Made by a program: the position numbers and the translations under genes | Notes under the pieces: model-generated | The model's input: the letters and a program-made list of their open reading frames with translations, nothing else | Databases searched by the model: none | What the model was told of the DNA's origin: nothing | Source of the DNA: AA29 sp041481445 | GTDB taxonomy: Bacteria > Acidobacteriota > Vicinamibacteria > Fen-336 | Direction of reading: 5' to 3' | DNA length: 64,000 bases | Assembly: GCA_041481445.1 (NCBI GenBank) | Contig: JBGPBV010000014.1 | Span: forward strand, 13,637 to 77,636 | Shown: positions 1 to 9,074 of the stretch, one piece after another | How the letters are laid out: each line of letters opens with the position of its first letter | Numbering within the stretch: the stretch's first letter is position 1

Positions 1-560
1 ATCTCCCGCTCTTCCACCTTCGAATTGCAGCGCCAGCACTCGCCGTTCTCGGCCTGCTCGTTGGCGAGGACGGTCTGGCAGGAGGGGCACCAGTTGACGG
101 GAGCCTTCTTCCGGTAGGCGATCCCCCGCTCGAGCATGCGGAGGAAGAACCACTGGTTCCAGTGGTAGTACTCGGGGTCGCAGGTGGCGATCTCGCGGCT
201 CCACGGATAGCTGAAGCCGAGCCGCTGGAGCTGCCGCTTCATGCCCGCGATGTTGTCGCGCGTCCACTTCTCGGGGTGGACGCCGCGCTTGATGGCGGCG
301 TTCTCCGCGGGCAGGCCGAGGGCGTCCCACCCGATCGGGTGCAGGACGTTGAATCCCCGCATCCTCTTGTAGCGGGCCACCACGTCCGTGATGCAGTAGT
401 TGCGGACGTGGCCGACGTGGATGTCGCCGGAGGGATAGGGCAGCATCTCCAGGCAGTAGAACTTGGGTCGAGCGGGGTCCTCCGACACCTCGAAGGTCCG
501 GCCCTCCGCCCAGCGCTCCTGCCAGCGCCGCTCGATGTCCTCGAAGCTGTAATCACTCAT
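1..560 (-). CDS. leuS: Leucine--tRNA ligase, N-terminal part (cut by window edge)
   Basis: This class I aminoacyl-tRNA synthetase charges tRNA-Leu with leucine in the cytoplasm. Only the first 186 or so residues lie in the window; the gene runs off the left edge. The protein starts MSDYSFEDIERRW and has the ATP-binding HIGH-type signature as MLPYPSGDIHVGH (about residues 39-51), followed by NWCPSC and, some 15 residues later, CWRC, the paired cysteines of the LeuS zinc ribbon before the editing domain. The ATG at 560 fits the usual LeuS N-terminus. It lies 27 bases after the O-antigen-ligase-like gene and is probably cotranscribed with it. Confidence 0.96.
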   Translation of the reverse strand, partial: MSDYSFEDIERRWQERWAEGRTFEVSEDPARPKFYCLEMLPYPSGDIHVGHVRNYCITDVVARYKRMRGFNVLHPIGWDALGLPAENAAIKRGVHPEKWTRDNIAGMKRQLQRLGFSYPWSREIATCDPEYYHWNQWFFLRMLERGIAYRKKAPVNWCPSCQTVLANEQAENGECWRCNSKVEERE

Positions 561-587
561 GGAGGCAAATCAAACAAAGGAGTCATG

Positions 588-1913
588 CTAACACGCCCGC
601 TCCCCGGGGCCGCCGGGGCCTGCGCTAGCACGCGGGCTCTCGCGCGACGCCGCCAGCAGGCCAATCAGGACCCAGCCGTGGCGTGTGTATTCGAAGGCGC
701 CGGTCAGCCCTCCATAGAGAACGGTGCTCACGAAGCTGATCGTGAGGGCCTGGGCGGCAAGGCCGTCGACCGCGTCCAGGCGCGGAAGGGGCGGAGCGCC
801 CCGGAGCGCGATCCATGCCACCGCGCCAAATCCCAGGAGACCCAGGAGTCCCTGCGTGCTCAAGAGGCTGAGGTACATGTTGTGGGCGTCGGAGAGGTAC
901 GCGGTGGCACCGGAGGACAGGACGTAGGGAGGGCACGTGGGCTGCAGGCCCATTCCACGACCCACCAGGGGATGGCTCGAGGCCTGGGCCCAGGCCGCCT
1001 GCCAGCACACCACGCGCGCGGACGGCGCCAGCCGGAACGCGACAAAACTCAAAGCTCCGGGGGCGGGACGGGCCGGAGACACGACGGCGAGGACGAAGGC
1101 GCCCGCGGCGGCCACCAGACCGGCCGCCATCGCGCACCATCGCAGCGGCCGTCCGAGGCGGTGGGGAGCGATGGCGATCCACCACCCGAGCCCGAGGGCG
1201 ATCCCTCCGCAGGCCAGAGACAGAGTGAAGGCGGCGGCCACGAGGGTGGCGACCAGGAGGGCGGCGGCCAGGAGACGAGGGATCCACCGGCGCGTCATGG
1301 CCAGGCACACGAGGGGCACGCTCGCGCTGAGGTAGTGGCAGAGGGTGTTGGGCCTGGCCTGATGGACGAGGGCCCCGACTCGCGGATAGTGTCCGGGAGG
1401 CAGCGATCCGGCACCCGAGACCAGCGACGCCACCAGCGAGGGCGCCTTTCCGGCGTAGAAGAGCGCCACCGCGAGGAGGGCGATGCCGGCGGTCGCGGCC
1501 GTCCCGACCAGCCAGGCGCGGACCACGTCCCGGACATCGGTCTCCGATCGGGCGAGCGACGCGGCCACGAGCGCCATCAAGACGTACACGGCCGCGCCCA
1601 GCCACTTCGCCGCGGACAGCGTGGGGTTCTCGGAGAAGAGGACCGACGGCAGCGCGGCGACGAGGCAGAGCCCGCCGGCAACCCCGAGCGCGGACCGGAA
1701 GATGGGGGACCGCCACCGCTGCTCGCGCCACAGGACGAGACCCAGGGCCATCGCGCTCACCGCCAGGGCCACGTCACCGGGAAAGATCGCCAGGTGAGCG
1801 ACGGACAGGATGGTGGGCTGGATCGGGAGGAGCGCGACGAACGCGAGGAACCAGACCCGGGCCACCCGGAGCGCGCCGCTCGCGGAGTCATCCATCCCGG
1901 CCTCGGTCCTCAT
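588..1913 (-). CDS. O-antigen ligase / polymerase-like integral membrane protein
   Basis: This 441-residue protein is almost entirely hydrophobic, with about ten predicted membrane segments. It carries a large loop with the stretch SDAHNMYLSLLSTQGLLG (about residues 340-357), which matches the His-Asn motif of the Wzy_C/O-antigen ligase family. Members join or polymerise surface glycans at the periplasmic face of the inner membrane. No other polysaccharide genes adjoin it, so the substrate cannot be named. It sits 16 bases after the histone-deacetylase-like gene and just before leuS. A second start, the ATG at 1895, would shorten it by six residues. Confidence 0.8.
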   Translation of the reverse strand: MRTEAGMDDSASGALRVARVWFLAFVALLPIQPTILSVAHLAIFPGDVALAVSAMALGLVLWREQRWRSPIFRSALGVAGGLCLVAALPSVLFSENPTLSAAKWLGAAVYVLMALVAASLARSETDVRDVVRAWLVGTAATAGIALLAVALFYAGKAPSLVASLVSGAGSLPPGHYPRVGALVHQARPNTLCHYLSASVPLVCLAMTRRWIPRLLAAALLVATLVAAAFTLSLACGGIALGLGWWIAIAPHRLGRPLRWCAMAAGLVAAAGAFVLAVVSPARPAPGALSFVAFRLAPSARVVCWQAAWAQASSHPLVGRGMGLQPTCPPYVLSSGATAYLSDAHNMYLSLLSTQGLLGLLGFGAVAWIALRGAPPLPRLDAVDGLAAQALTISFVSTVLYGGLTGAFEYTRHGWVLIGLLAASRESPRASAGPGGPGERAC

Positions 1914-1929
1914 CGGGGCGTCCGCCCGC

Positions 1930-2958
1930 TCAGCCGGAGACGGAGGGCCAGTAGGGCGCGAGCGCGCGGCGATACCGCTCGATCAACTCGTCCATGGCCT
2001 CCCCCGCCGGCTCGACGCCGGGCGCGGGGTCGCCCAGGAGCGCGCGAGTCACCGCCACCCCCGCCGCGGCCAGCCCCTCGAGATCATAGCCCCCCTCGAG
2101 GGCGAAGACCGCGCGGCCCTTCGCCGCCCCGCCCGCGATGGCGAGACAGACCGCCGACAGCTCCGCATAGCCGCGGGCGGTGAGCGCCATCGGGGCCAGG
2201 GGATCGCCTCCCCAGGCGTCGAAACCGGCGGAGACCAGGACCAGCTCGGGGTCGAACGCGCGGCCGATGGGCTCGACGATCTCCCGGTAGACCCGGGCGT
2301 ACTCGCCGTCGCCCATGCCGGCCGGGAACGGGAGGTTCACCGTGAACCCGCGCCCGGCCCCCACCCCGACCTCCGAGATCCATCCCGTGCCGGGGTAGAA
2401 CGGGTGGGCGTGCGAGGACACGTACAGGACGCGCGGGTCGGCCTCGAAGGTGCGCTGGGTGCCGTTGCCGTGGTGGACGTCGAAGTCCACGATCGCGACC
2501 CGGGTGAGGCCGCGCGCCAGGGCGGCCGCCGCCGCCACCGCCACGTTGTTGAAGAGGCAGAACCCCATGGCGCGGTCGGCCTCGGCGTGGTGGCCGGGCG
2601 GGCGCGCGAGGCAGAAGGCGCGATCGAGGCGGCCGTCGAGGACGCGCTCGACCGCGTCAATGACCGCCCCCGCCGCGCGCAGGGCCGCCGCATAGGAGTC
2701 CGGCCCCGCCTGCGTGTCCGGATCGTAGCGCACGGTGCGGCCGGCGCTGGCGGCGACCATCTTCACGTGCTCGTCGGTGTGGACGCGCCGCAGCTCCTCG
2801 TGGGTGGCGTCGCGGGCGGCGACCGCCTCCAGCCGCGGTTCCAGGCCCGCCCGCCGCAGGCCCTCGCGGATCGCGATCAGCCGCTCCGGCCGCTCGGGGT
2901 GCCCCGGTCCGGAATCGTGCTCGAGGAAGAGCGGGTCGTCGAAGAGGCCGACACGCAT
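1930..2958 (-). CDS. Histone deacetylase family (AcuC/acetylpolyamine hydrolase-like) protein
   Basis: A 342-residue zinc amidohydrolase of the arginase/deacetylase fold. The start is typical (DSGPGHPERPERL), and the active-site motifs are all present: RPPGHHAE (tandem His), GFCLFNN, then VDFDVHHGNGTQ (zinc ligands Asp and His), and a later SAGFDAW with the third zinc-binding Asp. Bacterial members remove acetyl groups from lysine residues (AcuC acts on acetyl-CoA synthetase), polyamines or small amides. It lies 16 bases after etfA at the end of the fatty-acid/ETF run, which suggests but does not prove a role in acyl-CoA metabolism. All catalytic residues appear intact. Confidence 0.9.
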   Translation of the reverse strand: MRVGLFDDPLFLEHDSGPGHPERPERLIAIREGLRRAGLEPRLEAVAARDATHEELRRVHTDEHVKMVAASAGRTVRYDPDTQAGPDSYAAALRAAGAVIDAVERVLDGRLDRAFCLARPPGHHAEADRAMGFCLFNNVAVAAAAALARGLTRVAIVDFDVHHGNGTQRTFEADPRVLYVSSHAHPFYPGTGWISEVGVGAGRGFTVNLPFPAGMGDGEYARVYREIVEPIGRAFDPELVLVSAGFDAWGGDPLAPMALTARGYAELSAVCLAIAGGAAKGRAVFALEGGYDLEGLAAAGVAVTRALLGDPAPGVEPAGEAMDELIERYRRALAPYWPSVSG

Positions 2959-2974
2959 CCGGGCCGCGCTCTCC

Positions 2975-3958
2975 CTACTGGCGGCCCTTGCGGAACTCCC
3001 TGGCCGCCGCCGTGAGCCTGGGCAGCACCTCGAACACGTCGCCCACGATGCCGTAGTCCGCGACCTTGAAGATGGGCGCGTCGGCGTCCTTGTTGATGGC
3101 GACGATCACCTTCGACGACGACATCCCGGCCAGGTGCTGGATGGCGCCGCTGATCCCCGCCGCCACGTAGAGGGTCGGGGAGACGGTCTTGCCGGTCTGG
3201 CCGACCTGGTACTGGTGGTCGACCCAGCCCGCGTCCACGACCGCGCGCGAAGCGCCCACGGCCGCCCCCAGCGCCCCCGCCAGCTCCTCGACGAGGTGGA
3301 AGTTCTCGGGCCCCTTGAGGCCGCGCCCGCCGGACACGATGATCTGGGCCTCGGTCAGCTCGACCTTGCCCGCGCCGCCCGCCTGCACGGAGACGACGCG
3401 GGCGCGGGTGGCCGCGCTCTCGGCGGTGCCGGCCACCGTCTCGAACTTCCGCGACGCGTCCGGCGTGCCCAGCGCGAACACGTTCGGCCGCAGCGTGGCC
3501 ATCTGCGGCTCGCCTTCCCAGCGCACGGTGGCGAAGGCCTTGCCCGCGTACATCGGCCGCCGCGCCTCCAGCCGGCCCTCCTTGACCTCCAGCCTCACGA
3601 CGTCGGAGACGAGGCCGGCTCCCACGCGGGCGGCGACGCGCGGCGCCAGGTCCTTCCCCATGGCGGTGAAGGGCACGAGCACCGCCGCCGGCTTCTCCTG
3701 CGCGATCACCTGGGCCAGGGCGCGGGCAAAGGTCTCGGTGGCATACGACGCCAGGGCGGCGTCGTCGAACACGTGAACGCGGTCGGCTCCGTAGGAGGCC
3801 ACCCCGGCCGCCAGCGCAGCCACGCCGTGGCCGATCAGGACGGACTGCACGCTCGCGCCCAGGGGCCCGGCCAGGCGGCGCGCCTCGGACACGGCCTCGA
3901 GCGAGGCACGGCGGACCTTCCCGTCCCGGACCTCCGCGAGGGTCAGGAGGGTGGCCAT
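2975..3958 (-). CDS. etfA: Electron transfer flavoprotein subunit alpha
   Basis: This 327-residue FAD-binding subunit of ETF takes electrons from acyl-CoA dehydrogenases and passes them to the respiratory chain or to a bifurcating partner. The C-terminal FAD domain is clear: SGGRGLKGPENF, then GQTGKTVSPTLYVAAGISG and QHLAGM, then VAINKDADAPIF. The N-terminal half is the usual ETF Rossmann-like domain. Its ATG shares one base with the etfB stop codon (TGATG), so the two subunits are translationally coupled. No acyl-CoA dehydrogenase gene is visible in the window; possible upstream pathway enzymes lie at 30947-33817. Confidence 0.97.
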   Translation of the reverse strand: MATLLTLAEVRDGKVRRASLEAVSEARRLAGPLGASVQSVLIGHGVAALAAGVASYGADRVHVFDDAALASYATETFARALAQVIAQEKPAAVLVPFTAMGKDLAPRVAARVGAGLVSDVVRLEVKEGRLEARRPMYAGKAFATVRWEGEPQMATLRPNVFALGTPDASRKFETVAGTAESAATRARVVSVQAGGAGKVELTEAQIIVSGGRGLKGPENFHLVEELAGALGAAVGASRAVVDAGWVDHQYQVGQTGKTVSPTLYVAAGISGAIQHLAGMSSSKVIVAINKDADAPIFKVADYGIVGDVFEVLPRLTAAAREFRKGRQ

Positions 3959-4734
3959 CAGAGCACCTTCGCCTCTTCGTGCAGCAGCCGGAGCAGCTCC
4001 TTCACCTGGGTGTCGGTGTCCCCGGCGATCATGCGCACGCCGGGTCGGCCGGCGGGCAGCTCCAGCGCGACCGTCTTCGTGCGGGGCACCAGGTCCTCCG
4101 CCTTCAGGCCCAGGGCGGCGGCATCCCTGGTCTCGATCGTCTTCTTCTTGGCCGCCATGATCCCCTTGAGGCTGGCATAGCGCGGCTCGTTGAGCCCCTT
4201 CTGCGCGGAGATGACCACCGGCAGCGACGTCTCCCAGACCTCGTGCGCCCCCTCGATCTCGCGCTCGACGGTGGCCTTGCCCTCGCCCATCTCGATCTTC
4301 ACGGCCATGGTGACCTGGGGCAGGTCCAGGATCTCGGCCAGCAGCCCGGGGACCTGGCAGTTGTCGCCGCCCACGCCCTGCTGTCCGGCCAGGACGAGGT
4401 CGGGGGAGAGCGGGCGGATGGCCGCGGCCAGCGCCCGCGCGGTGCCGAGCGTGTCCGCGGACTCGAAGAGCGGGTCCTTCAGGTGGAGGGCGGCGTCGGC
4501 GCCCATGGCCAGGCCGGTGCGGAGGGCGGACTGGGTGCGATCGGGGCCGAGCGAGACGAGCACCACCTCCCCGCCCTTCTTCTCCTTGATTCGCAGGGCC
4601 TCCTCGATCGCGAACTCGTCGAAGGGGGACACGATCCAGCCGAGCTCGCCCTCGGAGATGCTCTGGCCGTCGGGAGCGATCCGGATGCGCGCCTCGGTGT
4701 CGGGTACTTGCTTGACGCAGACGACGATCTTCAC
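3958..4734 (-). CDS. etfB: Electron transfer flavoprotein subunit beta
   Basis: A 258-residue AMP-binding subunit of ETF, partner of etfA. It opens MKIVVCVKQVPDTEARIRI and contains the family's DEFAIEEALRIKE and GQQGVGGDNCQVPGLLAE stretches. The start is taken as the GTG at 4734, which overlaps the fabF stop as GTGA. A longer reading frame continues upstream, but that extension does not resemble ETF. The coupling to fabF places ETF synthesis inside the fatty-acid biosynthesis operon. The C-terminus matches the usual ETF-beta end, with no truncation. Confidence 0.96.
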   Translation of the reverse strand: MKIVVCVKQVPDTEARIRIAPDGQSISEGELGWIVSPFDEFAIEEALRIKEKKGGEVVLVSLGPDRTQSALRTGLAMGADAALHLKDPLFESADTLGTARALAAAIRPLSPDLVLAGQQGVGGDNCQVPGLLAEILDLPQVTMAVKIEMGEGKATVEREIEGAHEVWETSLPVVISAQKGLNEPRYASLKGIMAAKKKTIETRDAAALGLKAEDLVPRTKTVALELPAGRPGVRMIAGDTDTQVKELLRLLHEEAKVL

Positions 4735-5978
4735 GCTTCGAACCTCTTGAAGATGAGAGCGCCGTTGGTGCCGCCGAAGCCGAACGAGTTCGACAGGGCG
4801 TACTCCAGCTTCGCCGGCCGCGCCTCGTTCGGGATGATGTCGAGGTCGCACTCCGGATCGGGCGAGGTGTAGTTGATGGTGGGGGGCAGGATCTGGTCGC
4901 GCAGGGCCAGGGCCGTGATGCCCGCCTCCAGCCCGCCCGCCGCCCCCAGCAGGTGGCCGGTCATGGACTTGGTCGAGCTGACGGGAAGGCGTCGCGCGCG
5001 GTCGCCGAAGACGCGCTTGATCGCGATGACCTCGACCTTGTCCCCCTGCGGGGTGGAGGTGCCGTGCACGTTGATGTAGCCGATGGCGGATGGCTCGATG
5101 CGCGCGTCCTTGATGGCCTTGTTCATGACGCGATAGGCGCCGTCCCCGTCCTCGCAGGGAGCGGAGATGTGGTGCGCGTCCGAGGACATGCCGTAGCCCA
5201 CGATCTCGCAGTAGATCTTCGCCCCCCGCCCCCGCGCCGCCTCCAGCTCCTCGAGGATCACCACCCCCGAGCCCTCCCCGATCACGAAGCCGTCACGGTC
5301 CTTGTCGAACGGACGCGAGGCCCTCTGCGGGTCGTCATTGCGCTGGGACAACGCTCGCATGGAGCAGAACCCGCCGGTGCCGAGCGGAGTGATGGCGGCC
5401 TCGCTTCCCCCCGCGATCATGGCGTCGGCGTCGCCGCGCTGGATGAGCCGGAAGGAATCGCCGATGGCGTGCGCGGAAGTGGTGCAGGCGGTGCAGGTGG
5501 CGGAGTTCGGTCCCTTGGCCCCGGAGCGGATCGAGATCCAGCCCGAGGCGAGATTCACGATCGCGGCGGGGATGAAGAAGGGACTGATGCGCGACGGCCC
5601 ACGCTCCATCAGGATCGTGTGCTCGCGCTCGATGGTGGCGAAGCCACCGATCCCGCTCCCGACGTAGACGCCGACCATCTCGTTGTTCCCGGCGTCGATC
5701 TTCAGGCCAGAGTCCGCCAGGGCGAAGTCGGCGGCCGCCACCGCGAACTGGATGAAGCGGTCCATCTTCTTGACGTCCTTCTTCTCCACCCAGCGCAGGG
5801 GATCGAACCCCTTCACCTCGCAGGCGAACCGCGACGAGTGCTGCGAAGCGTCGAACAGCGTGATGGGGCCGGCGCCCGACCGGCCGGCCCGGAGGGACGC
5901 CCACGTCTCCTCGGTGCCGATGCCGACCGGGGACACGAGCCCCACGCCCGTGACCACGACCCTGCGCTCTGATCCCAC
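4731..5978 (-). CDS. fabF: 3-oxoacyl-[acyl-carrier-protein] synthase II
   Basis: A 415-residue condensing enzyme that extends acyl-ACP with malonyl-ACP. The Cys-His-His triad is visible: Cys165 in TACTTS, His305 in NVHGTSTP, and His342 in KSMTGHLLGAAGG. Length is normal for FabF. The start is a GTG at 5978, with a GAGG-like ribosome site a few bases upstream. It follows acpP after 37 bases and overlaps etfB at its end. Since fabH is absent from this cluster, initiation of fatty-acid synthesis must be encoded elsewhere or be handled differently. Confidence 0.97.
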   Translation of the reverse strand: MGSERRVVVTGVGLVSPVGIGTEETWASLRAGRSGAGPITLFDASQHSSRFACEVKGFDPLRWVEKKDVKKMDRFIQFAVAAADFALADSGLKIDAGNNEMVGVYVGSGIGGFATIEREHTILMERGPSRISPFFIPAAIVNLASGWISIRSGAKGPNSATCTACTTSAHAIGDSFRLIQRGDADAMIAGGSEAAITPLGTGGFCSMRALSQRNDDPQRASRPFDKDRDGFVIGEGSGVVILEELEAARGRGAKIYCEIVGYGMSSDAHHISAPCEDGDGAYRVMNKAIKDARIEPSAIGYINVHGTSTPQGDKVEVIAIKRVFGDRARRLPVSSTKSMTGHLLGAAGGLEAGITALALRDQILPPTINYTSPDPECDLDIIPNEARPAKLEYALSNSFGFGGTNGALIFKRFEA

Positions 5979-6015
5979 TCGTGCCTCAGGTCCCTCCGGG
6001 TAGGCGGGGGGACGG

Positions 6016-6264
6016 CTACTTCTTCGCCTTCTCCGCGTGCTTGTCGATGTACTCGACGGCTTCCTTCACGCGCGTGATCTTCTCGGCGTCCTCGTCCGGG
6101 ATCTCGATCCCGAACTCCTCCTCGAGGGCCATCACCAGCTCCACCGTGTCCAGGCTGTCCGCGCCGAGGTCGTCGACGAAGGACGCCTCCGGGGTGACGA
6201 GGTCCTCCTCGACTCCGAGCTGGTCCACGATGATCTTCTTGACTCGATCGGCAACAGGCTCCAT
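6016..6264 (-). CDS. acpP: Acyl carrier protein
   Basis: An 82-residue acidic carrier that holds growing acyl chains on a 4'-phosphopantetheine arm. The attachment site is Ser37 in GADSLDTVELVM, and the helical pattern (VADRVKKIIVDQL, then ALEEEFGIEIPDED) is that of housekeeping AcpP. A start at 6312 would add 16 residues not seen in the family; the ATG at 6264 is preceded by a purine-rich GAGAGGGAA site and gives the normal length. It lies between fabG and fabF, the standard order. Confidence 0.98.
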   Translation of the reverse strand: MEPVADRVKKIIVDQLGVEEDLVTPEASFVDDLGADSLDTVELVMALEEEFGIEIPDEDAEKITRVKEAVEYIDKHAEKAKK

Positions 6265-6329
6265 GAGACTTCCCTCTCTTCTTGTTGGCGTCCTCGCTCC
6301 GTAAGGCGACAATCCCTGATTCTACTGAG

Positions 6330-7070
6330 TTACATGTGGAATCCGCCATCGACTCCCAGCACCTGACCGGTCACGTAGGCGGCGGCGTCGGACAGGAGGA
6401 ACACCACCACCCCCGCCACGTCCCCGGGTCTCCCCACCCGTCCCATCGGGATGGAGGAGACGACGGCCTCCCTGGCCTTCTCCGTCATGGCCGCCGTCAT
6501 CTCGGTGTCGATGAAGCCGGGGGCGACGGCGTTGACGTTGATGCTGCGCGACGCCACCTCGCGCGCGATCGACTTCGTGAAGCCGATCACGCCGGCCTTG
6601 CTGGCCGCGTAGTTGGCCTGGCCGGCGTTGCCGGTGAGGCCGACCACGGAGGTCACGTTCACGATGCGTCCGCTCTTCTGCTTCAGCATCGGCCGCAGGG
6701 CGGCCTGCGTACAGTGGTAGACCCCGGTCAGGTTGGTGGAGAGCACGGCCTCCCACTCCTCCGCCTTCATGCGCAGGAGCAGGTTGTCGCGGGTGATGCC
6801 CGCGTTGTTGACCAGGCCGTCGAGGCGGCCGTGCCGCTCGAGGACCTGGCTCACCGCGGAGTCCACCGATTCGCGACGGCAGACGTCGAGGGGCACCGCG
6901 GAGGCGCGTCCGCCCGCGGCCACGATGGCCTCCACCGCCTCCGCCAGCTTCGTCTCGTCACGGGCGCCGAGCACCACCGCCGCCCCCTCCGCGGCCAGGG
7001 CCTGGGCGATGGCGCGGCCGATCCCGCGCGAGGCCCCCGTCACCAGGGCCACCCGGCCGGACAGGGTCAT
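6330..7070 (-). CDS. fabG: 3-oxoacyl-[acyl-carrier-protein] reductase
   Basis: A 246-residue short-chain dehydrogenase that reduces 3-oxoacyl-ACP with NADPH. It has the cofactor glycine motif TGASRGIG (11-18), NNAG (88-91), and the catalytic triad Ser141, Tyr154 and Lys158 (YAASK). The ATG at 7070 overlaps the fabD stop as ATGA. A much longer frame continues upstream but only as an out-of-frame shadow of fabD. The protein ends VDGGFHM, a typical FabG terminus. Confidence 0.97.
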   Translation of the reverse strand: MTLSGRVALVTGASRGIGRAIAQALAAEGAAVVLGARDETKLAEAVEAIVAAGGRASAVPLDVCRRESVDSAVSQVLERHGRLDGLVNNAGITRDNLLLRMKAEEWEAVLSTNLTGVYHCTQAALRPMLKQKSGRIVNVTSVVGLTGNAGQANYAASKAGVIGFTKSIAREVASRSINVNAVAPGFIDTEMTAAMTEKAREAVVSSIPMGRVGRPGDVAGVVVFLLSDAAAYVTGQVLGVDGGFHM

Positions 7071-8011
7071 GCCGTCTGCCTTTCCGTGAGCGCGGCCGCG
7101 CTGGCCTCGAGCGAGGCCGGATCCTCCACGTTCAGGACGCGCACGCTCTTGTCGATCTTCCGGACCAGCCCCGAGAGCACGGTGCCCGGTCCCACTTCCA
7201 CGAAGGTGTCCACGCCCTCGCCCACCAGCCGCTCGATCGACTCCTGCCAGCGCACGGCGCCGGAGACCTGCCGTACGAGGCCGTCGCGGCACTGGCCGCC
7301 CGCCCGCACCACCTGCGCGTCCACGTTGTTCACGAGGGGCACGCGCGCGTCCGCGAAGGACAACGCCTCCAGGTCGCGGGCCAGCCTCTCCTGGGCCGGC
7401 ATCATCAACGCGCAGTGGAAGGGGGCGGACACGGGCAGGCGGATGGCGCGTTTGGCCCCCGCCTTCTTGCAGCGCTCCGAGGCCCGGTCCACCGCCGCCG
7501 TGTGCCCGGCGATGACGACCTGGCCCGGCGAGTTGATGTTGGCCGGCGAGACCACCTGGCCCTGCGCGGCCTCGCGGCAGGCCTGCCCGACGGCGGAGAG
7601 GTCGAGGGCGAGGATGGCGGCCATCGCGCCTTCCCCCACCGGCACCGCCTCCTGCATGTACTGCCCGCGCCGGCGCACCGCGACCACCGCGTCCGCGAGC
7701 GCAACCACGCCGGCCACGACCAGCGCGGAGTACTCGCCGAGGCTGTGTCCAGCCACCCATTCCGGGGCCAGCCCGCGCGCGGCCAGCGCGCGCGCGGCGG
7801 CCACGCTGGAGACGAGGAGGGCGGGCTGCGTGTTCGCGGTGAGCTGGAGCTGGTCCTCCGGCCCTTCGAAGCAGAGGCGCGCGAGGGGGAGGCCGAGGGC
7901 GCCGTCCGCCTCGTCGAAGACGGCGCGGCTCTCCGCGAAGGCGTCGAAGAACCCGCGGCCCATGCCGACACGCTGCGACCCCTGCCCGGGGAAGATCCAG
8001 GCGACGCTCAA
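7067..8011 (-). CDS. fabD: Malonyl-CoA:ACP transacylase
   Basis: A 314-residue enzyme that loads malonyl groups onto ACP. It shows the oxyanion-hole GQGSQ (9-13), the nucleophile Ser90 in GHSLGE, and the His in APFHCALM. The start is a TTG at 8011 that overlaps the plsX stop (TTGA); a GGAGAAGGAG ribosome site lies just ahead, and the N-terminus SVAWIFPGQGSQ matches the family, so the rare start is well supported. Fabs plsX, fabD and fabG are all coupled by 4-base overlaps. Confidence 0.96.
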   Translation of the reverse strand: MSVAWIFPGQGSQRVGMGRGFFDAFAESRAVFDEADGALGLPLARLCFEGPEDQLQLTANTQPALLVSSVAAARALAARGLAPEWVAGHSLGEYSALVVAGVVALADAVVAVRRRGQYMQEAVPVGEGAMAAILALDLSAVGQACREAAQGQVVSPANINSPGQVVIAGHTAAVDRASERCKKAGAKRAIRLPVSAPFHCALMMPAQERLARDLEALSFADARVPLVNNVDAQVVRAGGQCRDGLVRQVSGAVRWQESIERLVGEGVDTFVEVGPGTVLSGLVRKIDKSVRVLNVEDPASLEASAAALTERQTA

Positions 8012-9048
8012 CTCTCCTTCTCCGCCACCTTGCGATGGCCCAGGGCGCGCAGCTCGGCCTCGATCCGCTCGTTGACCCCGCTCGTGAAGAAGTCGGCGGC
8101 GGTGCGGATGCCGTGCTTGATCGCGAGCGCGTTGGACCGTCCGTGGCCGATGACGCAGCAGCCCTTCACTCCCAGAAGGGGCGCCCCTCCGTACTCGGAA
8201 GGGTCGATGCGCTGGCGCACGGCGTCGAACGCCCCCTTCGAGAGCAGCGCCCCCACCTTGCGTACCGTCTTGCGCTGGATCTCCTCCTTGATGAGGTGCA
8301 TGAGGGTGTCGGCGAGGGTCTCGCTGGCCTTGAGGGCCACGTTGCCGGTGAAGCCGTCCATGACGATGACGTCCACCTTGCCCGTGAAGATGTCGCCGCC
8401 CTCGACGTTCCCGATGAAGTTGAGGGAGGAGTTCTTGAGGACCTCGTGGACTTCCTTGGTGAGCTGGTTCCCCTTGGTCTCCTCCTCGCCCATGCTCATG
8501 AGCCCGACCCGCGGGTTGGGGGTGTGGAAGACCGCACGCGTGTAGACCTTGCCCATCACCGCGAACTCCTCGAGGTTGCGCGCGTTGCAGTTCGCGTTGG
8601 CGCCCACGTCGATGAGGACGGTGCGGCCGGAGGGATGCGGAAGGGCGGCGGCCAGGGCCGGGCGGTCCACCTCCTCCAGGGTGCCGAGCACGAGCTTGGC
8701 GATCGTCCAGCAGGCGGCGGTGTTGCCGGCGGAGAAGAACGCGTCGGCGCCGCCGTCCCGCACCTGCTCGACCGCCACCGTGATGGTCGAGCGCTTCTTG
8801 AGGGTGGCGCGCGTGACCTTCTCGCCCATGCCTACCGCCTCGGCGGCGTCGATGACCTGGATGGGGAGATCCCCCGCCCCCGCCCGGCGCAGCTCTTCCG
8901 CCACCACTCCCTGCGGGCCCACGAGCACGACCTGGAGGCCGAGCTCGCGGCAGGCCGCCACCGCTCCTTCGACCACCACCCGGGGGCCGAGGTCGCCTCC
9001 CAGCGCATCCACCGCCACGCGCGGCGGACGCGCGGCCGGAGCCTTCAT
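8008..9048 (-). CDS. plsX: Phosphate acyltransferase PlsX
   Basis: A 346-residue enzyme that turns acyl-ACP into acyl-phosphate for phospholipid synthesis. It begins near RVAVDALGGDLGPRVVVEGA, the family signature, and contains DVGANANC and the GGAPLLGVKGCCVIGHG stretch near the C-terminus. The ATG at 9048 was preferred to an upstream start because the added residues overlap rpmF and are not conserved. It sits between rpmF and fabD. In many bacteria fabH lies between plsX and fabD; here the two genes overlap with no room for it. Confidence 0.96.
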   Translation of the reverse strand: MKAPAARPPRVAVDALGGDLGPRVVVEGAVAACRELGLQVVLVGPQGVVAEELRRAGAGDLPIQVIDAAEAVGMGEKVTRATLKKRSTITVAVEQVRDGGADAFFSAGNTAACWTIAKLVLGTLEEVDRPALAAALPHPSGRTVLIDVGANANCNARNLEEFAVMGKVYTRAVFHTPNPRVGLMSMGEEETKGNQLTKEVHEVLKNSSLNFIGNVEGGDIFTGKVDVIVMDGFTGNVALKASETLADTLMHLIKEEIQRKTVRKVGALLSKGAFDAVRQRIDPSEYGGAPLLGVKGCCVIGHGRSNALAIKHGIRTAADFFTSGVNERIEAELRALGHRKVAEKES

Positions 9049-9074
9049 CGTGTCCGTCAGCGCCTCTCGCTCCC

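Noticed and set aside
162..2183. A 673-codon plus-strand frame opposite leuS, the O-antigen-ligase-like gene and the deacetylase
   Set aside because: Antisense shadow with repetitive Arg/Gly/His-rich product; the opposing genes have clear family motifs.
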